DNA from: Brachionus koreanus
Lineage: Eukaryota > Rotifera > Eurotatoria > Ploima > Brachionidae
Reading direction: 5' to 3'
Assembly (NCBI GenBank): GCA_016987375.1
Contig: PJRA01000403.1
Coordinates: 506,484 to 570,483, forward strand
DNA length: 64,000 nt
Shown: positions 11,033 through 23,800 of the stretch, one piece after another
Layout: each line of letters starts with the position of its first letter
Numbering within the stretch: position 1 is the stretch's first letter
Notes under the pieces: model-generated
Told to the model about the DNA's origin: nothing
The model's database searches: none
Seen by the model: the letters and a program-made list of their open reading frames with translations, nothing else
Translations under genes and position numbers: made by a program

Positions 11033-11662
11033 CCCGAGGGGACAAAAACATGCAAAAAACACTGTTAAAATGCTGTTTAAACGTGAGCGTTTAAAACGAA
11101 ATAAAAACAGATGATAAACGGGCGTAAAACAGCCAGAAAAAAAAACTTTTTTTTTGTTTCATTATTTTTGTTTTAAAAAAAAGTATAGAATTTAGAATAA
11201 TTAAGTCATAAATAGTTAAATTAAAATAAAATTTAACATAAAAAAATTCAACATATTTTTCAAAAATATTGTAAAGAAGGGTGTTTTTTAAACTTTTTTA
11301 TGTGTTTAAATAGTATTTCTGGGTGTCTGAGGTGTTTTCTATTTGTTTTTTGAGCGTTTTAGGCTTAATTTTTTAAATTTTTTTCGATATAGAAGCATTA
11401 GATTTTTATTCAGGTTTTTTTAGTCGTTTTTAAGTGTTTAAATAGCATTGTTGGGTTTTTGAGGTGTTTTTTAATGTTTTTGGCGCGTTAAAAACGGTTC
11501 AAAAACACTCTAAACGAAATATTTTGTTTTGTTTATAAAGTGTTTTTCCCTCGTTTTTTTTGGTCCAAAAACGCTCACGTTTTAAACGCAAAAAAACAAA
11601 CCGAGAACGCCCAAAAAACAGCTACCAAACGCCGTTTAAACAGTGTTTTTTGTCCCCTCGGG
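11033..11662. mobile_element. 630-bp non-autonomous TIR element with TA duplication
   Basis: The left end CCCGAGGGGACAAAAA (from 11033) and right end TTTTTTGTCCCCTCGGG (to 11662) are inverted copies, each flanked by TA (11031-11032 and 11663-11664). The inverted similarity continues inward: AAACACTGTT/AACAGTGTTT, then GTTTAAACGTGAGCGTTTAAAA against AACGCTCACGTTTTAAACG. The interior is T-rich with GTGTTT/GCGTTT words. The plus-strand reading frame at 11540-11731 runs over its right end and looks accidental. TA duplication fits the Tc1/mariner/pogo superfamily or a related MITE. Confidence 0.85.
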
Positions 11663-11664
11663 TA

Positions 11665-14600
11665 TTCTAACATTTATATTGAATTTCACATTAAGGTGAA
11701 TTTTAAAAAACTGGAGGTTTTATTTTTATGATTTAAAACCTAATTTAATCAAAAAAAAAAAGTCAAAATTACCTAAAATATTTTGATAATTAATTTTATA
11801 CACGCAATTTTAGGAGAAATTTTTAATTTAAAACTAAATATTTTTCAATTAAATTAGTTTAAATAGACTAAATAAATTGTATTAAACGTTTAATTGTCTT
11901 GTTTTAATCATTTAAAATAGAAATACTTTTGAATAAAAAAGCAAGACTAATAAAAAATTTAGAAGCCTCTAATCAGGCAAATTTATTTTTATCCCTTTTT
12001 ACATACACATATTCTTAAAACTATTAGGATATTTGAATCTTAAAATTTGCCGTTTTTTTATTCTTTTGAATTTATCAATTTAAAAAGGATCAGTTTGCTT
12101 ATCTTCCAGCTCTCCTAATTTTGCCATTGCTCTTTTCGCTTTTTGAGTATTATTCATTTGAAACACAAAAAATCACCTTTTTATCAAGTCGTCCTCTTTT
12201 CGAGACTGACTGGGCTGATTGAGATAAGCCAACCATTGATTTGTGTTCTTCTCATCACAAGTAATGATCCATCTAAAAAACACTTCATCTAGAGGATTTT
12301 TTTAAGCGGTTTTCATTGAATATCGAAATCTGTCAAATCACGATGAACAACTCAACATCGTATGTAAGCTTTGTTAATCAAGGGAAAGAGACAAAGTCCA
12401 TTGTGATGTGTAAAAATTATTTAATAATTGCCGAGTTTTAAGCTTGGGCAGCACGCAAAGCATTCTGATATAGATTGCCTGGTCAACCTGACCATTTCAT
12501 CTTCTGAAGGCTACTATCAAAACTATTAAATTTTTTAAAACTAATCTAATAGCCTTCTTATTTTATATTTCTTTCTATAAAGTTTTTTTAAGCAAATTTG
12601 ATAAAAAATTCAAATGTTTTTTTCTTATTTACAGTCCTTTTTAAAAAGTTTTAAAATAAAGCTTTTAAATGTTGAAAAAATTTAAAAATTTGCGATGAAA
12701 TATTGAATCAAGCCTTAAAAATGAAATTAGTTTTTTTTTTTTGGTTTTGATATGCGCGAACTTTGAACGTTTCTGTTTAACAAACAATCTTTAATTTTAA
12801 AAATACGTCTTAGAGTTTAACCTTTAAAACTTTTGCGTTTAAAAAAAATAAATGAAATTTATATTTTTATAAGTTTAATTCACAGTCTTAATGTTTCCTT
12901 TTTGGTTTAATTTTTTTACTTCTTATCTTGTGTGAATTTATAGGCAGTATTGAACATTTGAGTAAAAGTGCAGTTAGTTGAATCAAATTATAATTAACTG
13001 ATTAAAAAAAAGCTAATTATTTAATTAAATTCAAAAAAATTTAAATTTAACTTTACAATAAAGAGTATTCTATTGAATTATCCTGAAATAAGATTAATTT
13101 TTTAGTAAAATATCATGAATGTTTTTTCCATTTTGTATAATTAAAAATTGTATTATATTAAAAATAAAATTTACATCGTCATTTGTCTTATCATATGGTT
13201 TTTCAAGTTTTTAACTATATTATTTTAACTCAGTACCTTTTTTAAATGCTTGGTTAATTTTGAGAGTCAAAGTCTATATTTTATGCCTTTGCGAAATAAA
13301 AATAAAAACTTGGATATAAAATTATTATTAAAAACGCCTTTTCAATATCGGCTAAAAATCCTCTAATTAAATTTGTTACTAAAATTAAAAGATTTTAAAT
13401 TAATCGAACTTATTCTCTTAAATAATGTCTTAATTGCTATTTTCTTCCAAAATGAGTTTCCTACGTAAAATAATGCATATTGCAATCATGGATTCTAAAA
13501 AGACTAAGTAATTGGCTTGCTATTCATGCATAGCTAACTAGATCCAAGATATTTTCTAGATACTTTTGTTAAAGACGCAGCTTTTCAATAATTATATTTA
13601 ATAAAAATAAGAATTGAAGTTAATTTGAAATATAATATTAATTTGAGTTTTTGATATTCTAGTATTTAAGGTGAAAAAATTTGCCAATTTACTAATCTTA
13701 GAGCAATTTGGAAAATATTATTTTAGATTTTTTGAAATCAGCTAAATAGAAGAGGTGAGTATTCTCAAATTTAACTCAAATTTTATTTAATATATCAGAT
13801 TCACATTGTATCACATTGTATAAAGCATGATCGAAATCTAAATTAAAATCAATAATTATTCAGCAAATTTAAACAATGAATTTTGTTGATTTTTTTTTAA
13901 TTAGAAAGTGGTGTTTAAGAATTTTTTTTACAACTTGTGGGTAATTCGAACTTAATTCAATACATGTGTATTTTAGTAAAACAATAGAATAAAACCTAAA
14001 CAAAAAAGTAACCAAGCAAAAAGCAGAAATAAAATTCTTAAGTAATTGAGATGATTTATATCAATGGTGCATAACTAATTCCAGCTTTTATAAATTATAA
14101 GATAAAAAGTCTTTTTTTTTTAAACACTTAAAATTATGTAACTAAAAAATATTTTACAAAAAAATATTGTAATTCATCTGCATTGTCTTTTGCATCATAT
14201 CATCATGCGACACTGATAAAAAGTAATCTTTATATCTTAAACTAAATCCGAAATGGGTTTTTAAATAAAAAAATGATTCTTTAGCTCTTCCTCTTTTTTC
14301 ACTTTATTTTTTCATTTTTTATTTTCATCTAATTTTATAACCTTTTTGTTTTAAAATAAATTTAGAAATTTATTTTTAAAAAAAAAGCACATTTTATTAT
14401 TCAGTCAACCGAACAAAAATAAACAATCTGTTTTTAAAGAAATTTTCTCTATTAAATTAAACATCTATTTAATATTTTCAATGTTCATCGATTTTAGCCG
14501 TTAAATTATTGTGAAATTTTCTACACTCAAAATTGTTGGTAAATTGTTTTATTTTTCAAAGATTTAAATTTTGGTCAACATTGAGTAAGACACATAAAAA

Positions 14601-15883
14601 TCACGTTTTATTATCCGATGTAAACACTTAAAGGCCACAAGTCTTTTTTTTTTAATTATTTCTTTTAGCAACAATTAAAAAAAAATTTCTTTTTAAATCC
14701 TTTGGGTACACAAATTTTTCCTTTAAATCTTTTTGCTAAAACATAAAATTAAATATTTTTTTAGGATCACTCTATTAAACAAATCAATGAATGATTTTTT
14801 AAATATATAAAAAAAAAAATTTCTTCAACTTTTATCTAAATATTTGCTTTTAAGAACAAATAGAATTTTGTAGTCAAATATTTTTTCTTCCTTAATAAAG
14901 AATGCTTGCTTAAATTCAACTAATTGATAAAAATGGTAAGTAGTGATAAAAAATGCCTTAAAAAAATAGAATTTTTCCGCGTCCTTGCATAAAGAATCAA
15001 GAATTTGACAGAAAATCTATTTTTGTCAAAGAGCTTTTGAAATTTAGTAACCATTTACTAAATCTTTTCATAATAATATCTATTTTTAAATCAGCTTAAT
15101 ATCATGAACCTATTTTTTTTTAAATGAAAGAATAAAATTGGTCATGGTTTCAATTTTCTTGGCAGTTATGTAATTTTTCATAAAAAAAAGTGATTATTGT
15201 AAACATTTTGAAGGAAAGAAATTAAACTTGTTTGCATCGAGCTATTAAAAATTACTTGGGCCTAATTTTGCAGTTTTGTTTGAAACAAGGGAGCAGGTAT
15301 TGCGCCCTTGATTCGCTAAATTAAGCATAAAATTATTCAAGACAATTTAGATGTCATTTAAGATTGATTCAATTTGAATTGTCTAAACGTAATTTAACTA
15401 GAAAAGGATTTTTTTAAATTATTCAAAACTGTATCGCTTTGAATTGGAAGCTAGTTAAATAGAACAACTAAACCCATTTCTATTTTTATTACTTGATCAA
15501 GAAGGTTCTAATTTGATAAAATAAAATTCGATCAGAAATTGATATGTGTTCTCTACCATGCCTCGTAAGTTTCTATCAATTTAGAATCAAGTTTTACCTT
15601 AAAAAATCTTTTTCAATTATAATTTTTCAAGAAGAATAGGCAGAGAAAATGATAAAAAAAAATTTCAAAATGAAAAACAACCAAAGTTGTTCAATTCTTT
15701 TTTCTATGTATGAAAAAAAATTTAGCACATAAAAATGATAAAAAAGAAAAAAGTAAAAATAATGGGCGAAATAAAAACCAGAAATATTCAATCAAGCGCA
15801 AACTTAATTTTCTAAATTTTCTTTTCAAAATCCTGATAAAATTGTTTTTATCTTTGTTTAACTTTAAGTTTATTTTCCGATAG
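11665..15883. other. 4.2-kb gene-poor region
   Basis: Apart from the mariner relic at about 12120-12310, I see no coding structure. Stops are dense in all frames, with long A/T runs. The region lies upstream of the YAP gene and may carry its 5' untranslated exons and regulatory sequence. Nothing specific can be pointed to. Confidence 0.5.
12120..12310 (-). mobile_element. Mariner transposase remnant
   Basis: The minus strand reads RWIITCDEKNTNQWLAYLNQ, matching the region around the first catalytic Asp of mariner transposases (usually TGDEKW). A frameshifted continuation follows, equivalent to KRGRLDKKVIFCV. The same sequence is recognisable at about 19585-19720 on the plus strand. Only this fragment is preserved. 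Confidence 0.65.
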
Positions 15884-18346
<2,463 letters not shown>

Positions 18347-20874
18347 ATTTAGTCGAGTCATTTTATTTTTTTCATTTATTTAACTTAAACAGAAAATTTT
18401 ATTTTGAATTTTGGCGTCCTGTTTTTTTTTTTTTGATAATTAATTTTTATCTCTTAATCGAAAAAATTGTGTTAGATTTTATTTTAAATTATTTTTTTTG
18501 AACGGGTGAAACAATAATAAAAACAAAACGGTATTGTTTAATGAATAACCAAGAGTAAGCATTATTGATGATTTGTAATAGTTGATTGTTGGTTTGAGTC
18601 GGAAATCGAAACCAGTGAGGTTGTTTTTTTTTTTAATTTTTTTCCGCTCAAGCTTGAGTTTACAATTTTTGTTGAGGATGAACTGGCCCATTCTTAAGTG
18701 TTTTGAAATTTGGTACTTTAAAAATTTTTATTTTCTTTTTCAAATTTAAATTTTATCGATAAAAATACATTTATTCAATTTATTTTTGGCTTCAGAAATT
18801 TGTCAAAATTAAAATTACTTTATTATTGTTATTGTAGAGTGATAAAATTATGCTTTAATCGACTTGTTAATTTTTTTTTCTAAATTAAAATATCAATTTT
18901 TTAAAATAAAATTTTTATGTTCTATTCAACTTTTTAAGATCAAACAAAGCCTGAAGAGTATTTTTTTAAATTAAAATAATTTGAAAATCAGAAGAATCCT
19001 CAATGACTATAGCGTTTATAGATGGTCATTTTAAAATGATAATTTTTGTTTTTTTTTAAATATTTTAATTTACAACAAATGATCAATTATAAAAATAAAT
19101 TTTATTATTATGTTTATGAATAATAAAATTATAGCTAAAGTATTCACTATTTTTTTAATGAGTTTCTATTTTATTCTAGAAGCTACAAAAGGCTATTTCA
19201 ATTCGACCTAAAATAAAAACATCATAGACCTAAAAAATTTTGAAATATAAAAAATAATTTTCATAAAAATTTTGAAAATTTTATTCAAATCTAAGTTTCA
19301 AAAATATTAGACATGAACCTTTAGGATATGATTATGAAGCTTTGAAATATTTTTACAAGCTATTTAAAATATAAAATAAATTTTTAACTGAGATATATTT
19401 AATGTGAATTTAAATTATTTTTACTACTAGTTTAAATTTGAAAAAAAATTTATTAGTCCAAGCCATTTGTCTTTCACTTGATTAGACACAGCAATAAACC
19501 AGTAAATCTATTAAATTTAGAACAATATGAATATTTTTTGAGCTATGGATTTTATTTTTGAGTTGTTCCTAATGATTTTACAGATTTTGATGTTCAACGA
19601 TGCATTACTTGTGATGCATCTATTATAGAAATTATGATAACAGAAATCAATGGTTGGACTTATCTCAATCAGCTCAGCCAGTCGCGAAAAGAGGACGCTT
19701 TGATAAAAAGGTGATGTTTTGTGTTAGGTATAATTTCAAGGAAATAATACTCTTTAAGTTGGTTCCAGACTGTGGTGCTATAAATACAGATCTTTACTCT
19801 GAAAAATTAGAACGAATGTATTCTTTCCTTCAAGAAAAATATCTTTCTCCTTTTGATTATCATTTTTTTCGCTCACTGGCTCATTGTCTTAGAGCACGAA
19901 ATTTTACTAGCAAAAACCAATTTGAAGAATGGTGTGATAAGTTTTTTGGCTTTTTTTTTAAGATCCGATTTTTAAAAGTTTATTTTTCATTTTAATTTCA
20001 AAAAATTTTAATAATTTTATTTTTAATATTTAATGATGATATTTCAATTTAAAAATTAAGTTTAAAACCAAAAAAATAGGTGGAAATATTTGAAAATTAT
20101 ACATTGAAACTTGTCGTGGGTAAGGGTATGAAACCATTATATTGAACCAGTTTGGATACAAAGAGAACGCAAAAAAGAGCTCTATGATAAAAATAATACT
20201 CATAAATCAATCAACGATTTTTAAATCAAATTAAAAACTTTTAATTTTTTGTATTTTAAATTTATTTTTTGTGATTTCCGTTTAATAAAATATATTTAAA
20301 TTAATAAATAAATTCTGTTAAATTTATGAATAAAATTTTGAACAAAAAATATTAATTTCAAAAAAAAAAAAGGATTGTTATTTTGATGTGAAAATTTTTT
20401 TTATTTTTTTTTTGATGTTTTTTTATTTAATAACAATAAATGAAATCAAGTTTTTTCAATATTCTTTATTATTTAAAATTTGTTAAGTTAATAATGCTTA
20501 AATACTAACTTTAAATTTCAATTATTTTCTTCAATTGTTAACTTTTACTTTAAACACTGTTCTAATTCTAATTTCAATTTTTAACCAGAAAAACAGACAA
20601 AAATATTTAAATAATACAATTATTTTAAATAAATTACATTGAAAATTAATTCGAATTTCGGAGAAGAAATTAAAAAAATTAGAAATCCAAATTATTTTCA
20701 AATATTAATTTTTCTGCAATAAATTCAAATAATGTAAAATAAAAAATTTATATCTGAGACAAATTCAAATTATTTTGTGAAATTCTAAATGAATTTTCTT
20801 AGTGCTTTTTAATTTGCTTTAAAGAAAAAAATTTTACAAATCTCTTTTTTAAAGTTGGTATTGAATAAAAAATT
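18347..20874. other. Intergenic region YAP-POLD1
   Basis: About 2.5 kb of AT-rich sequence containing the YAP 3' untranslated region, a mariner relic (about 19480-19995) and the POLD1 upstream region. No other gene is visible. Confidence 0.5.
19480..19995 (+). mobile_element. Internally deleted mariner transposase
   Basis: It begins with TTAGACACAGCAATAAACCAG (about 19483), a terminal-type repeat also found inverted at about 27640-27700. The broken transposase reads ITCDA, NQWLDLSQSAQ, then DKKVMFCVRYN, EIILFKLVPDC, INTDLYSEKLERM and, directly after a truncated helix, SPFDYHFFRSLAHCL and FEEWCDKFF. The stretch that normally carries the second catalytic Asp (the HQDNARPH region) is missing, so it cannot be an active transposase. 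Confidence 0.75.
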
Positions 20875-23800
20875 ATGGATAATAAAAGAAAGGCTAATCC
20901 AAATATTGGAACACAAAAAACGAAGCGATTCAAGTACCGCAACTACCATTTTTTAATAATTACAATAAAATACTAATCGAATGATAAAGATCTAATGGTG
21001 ATGATGATAATGAAATCAAAACAGAGTTTGAATCCGAATTAGCTGCATTTGATGAAGACTTAATTGATTCGGTTGAAAAAATAGAAATTGGTACATAAAT
21101 TTTTGACTCTTGATATTTTTTTTTGTATAATTTTTTTACAGGCCAAGGGCCAGAAAATGTGACAACAAATGCAAAATGGGCAAGACCACCTCTGCCAAAA
21201 ATTGATCCGTCTCAAGATACTCTTATTTTTCAACAAATTGATCTGGATTTTTATGAGGGTTGAAATTTTAAAAAAGTAGGGATGTGTGAACATTTATTTT
21301 GTTTTGTTAAATTAGGTCCTCCGATGAAAGAATCTTTGTCAAGTTCTCAAAAAGTGCCAATATTTAGACTTTATGGTGTAAATGAAGGCGGAAATAGCAT
21401 CCTAGCTCATTTATACGGCTATGTGCCTTACATTTATTGCTCGGCTCCAAGTGGAGTTAAGCAAACTGATTTACATAGATTTACCGAGAGTTTAAACAAT
21501 GCAGTAAGAAATGAAGTGAAGCAAAAGGATGCTCCTGAGAACATTATTTTAGGTTTGAAAATTGAGAGCAAAGAAAATATCTATGGCTTTCATGGGAATA
21601 AAAAAGCACTTTTTTTACGCATTGAAATCATTTTGTCAAAATATATATCAGTTGTGAAACGCATGCTTGAGACTGGATTTGAATTTCCTGGCTATGGAAT
21701 GCAAGGCTATCAGACTTTTGAAAGCAATATTGATTTTGAGATAAGATTTATGGCTGATTTGAATATAACAGGATGCAATTGGATAGAAGTACCTGCTGGC
21801 GTTTACAAATTAAGAGACAAAGATGAATACATGAGTCGTTGCCAGTTGGAAATTGATATGAATATTAAAGATTTGATTTCTCATCCGGCAGAAGGAGAAT
21901 GGATTAAAATTGCTCCATTGAGAATGCTCAGTTTTGATATTGAATGCGCAGGCCGCAAAGGTGTTTTCCCTGAGGCTGAAAAAGATCCTGTCATTCAAAT
22001 AGCTAATATGGTCCAAAGACAAGGAGAAAAAGATCCTTTTATAAGAAATATATTCACTTTAAACACTTGTGCTCCGATAGTGGGCTCACAAGTATTGTCA
22101 TATATGAAAGAAAACGAGATGCTAATGGCCTGGAGTAATTTTGTTCGAGAGGTCGACCCTGATATAATTACCGGATACAATGTACAAAATTTTGATATTG
22201 CCTATCTGTTAAACAGAGCTAAAACTTTAAAAGTAGATTTGTTTCCTTTTTTGGGAAGACTAAAAAATATCAAAACAACAGAGAAAAAAGTTGTTCTTCA
22301 GTCAAAACAAATGGGTAGGCGAGAAAACAAGAGCATAAATATGGAAGGAAGAGTTATTTTCGATCTATTGCTAGTTCTTGTTAGAGATTATAAGCTAAGA
22401 TCTTATACACTAAATGCAGTAAGTTTTCACTTTCTTCAAGAGCAAAAAGAAGATGTGCATCATTCAATTATATCCGACCTTCAGCATGGAAACGAGCAAA
22501 CAAGACGTCGCTTAGCAGTCTATTGTTTAAAAGACGCCTTTTTGCCCTTACGGCTAATCGATAAGTTAATGTGTATCATTAATTATATGGAAATGGCTCG
22601 TGTAACTGGTGTACCTTTAGGTAAGCAAAAACTTTTTATTCATTAGATTTTAACCTAGGTGTAAAGTAGCGGTTTTACAATTTAACAGATTGACTCGCAG
22701 CAAATTAATCTCAAATAAACATTTAAATTAAAATTTTTTAAAATAAAATAACTTGAATCTATCGACTAAAATACAGAGAAATAAATAAATCATTAGCACT
22801 GGAAGCACCAAACGAGTCATTCTGACTCGTTCTCGTTTGACTCGTTTGTTAAATCCCCATATCTTTTGAATGGATTTTTCAAATAAATATATCTTTTTTG
22901 AATTATGTAGATTTTAAAATTTTCTTTAAAAAATGATATTACTTTATTAAATTATTTTAGTTTTTTTATAAAATATTTATGAATTAAAAAAACCTGAAAA
23001 AATGCTTGGTGCTTCTAGTGTTAGAGTCGAAACCAGACTTGAAAAAACATAGTCTTAAAATTTTTTTTTTTGAATTATGAAAAGGGTTTTAAAATATGGT
23101 AAAAATAATAAAATCGTAAAGTTCTATATCATTATAGATTAAAAAAAAAACTTACTTTACCTAAAATATTTGTAACTGAAAGAATAATAAATGATAGTTG
23201 TTTAAATGGTTTACTGCAATAACGGATAAAATAATTATATAGTGGTATAATTTCTCTCTCAAGGATTGTGTTTCACTTTCATTGACACCTATATCTCGTA
23301 AAAGATATTGAATCTTCCAGAACTAGTCATTCCATTCTGATTTTAGTAGTAATTTGAGGCGCGTTAATTGATAACAAATGGGTTTTTTTGTTGATTTAAT
23401 CATTGTTAAATTGCAGAAAACCAAAATTTTGGCCGCCGGTCTGACCGCCAAATTGGTCGCCCGCCTTTATCACCGTCCGTTTAGGCAGGCTTGCTCGCGG
23501 CCGAAAAAATTTTTGGCCGCATTAGCGACCGCTTTTACGGCTCCCAACACTATAAAGTTCCGACACTGTATCTACAGCTTTCTAATTTAAATAAGCTTTC
23601 AAAAATTTGGTATTTTTTTGTTTTAAAAATTCAATTAAGAAATCTTACATCATTCACAATCAATAAGAATTTAGAAGAATAATCATCTAATTTAGTCCTA
23701 AACTGTAATGTACACTTAAACAAAGATAATTTTTTCTAAAAAAATATTTAAATAGTTTTCTCACAAAAACCAAATATGTTTGAAATATAAATAGCTCTTG

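Noticed and set aside
11540..11731. 63-codon plus-strand frame
   Set aside because: Runs across the right terminal inverted repeat of the TA-flanked element; accidental.
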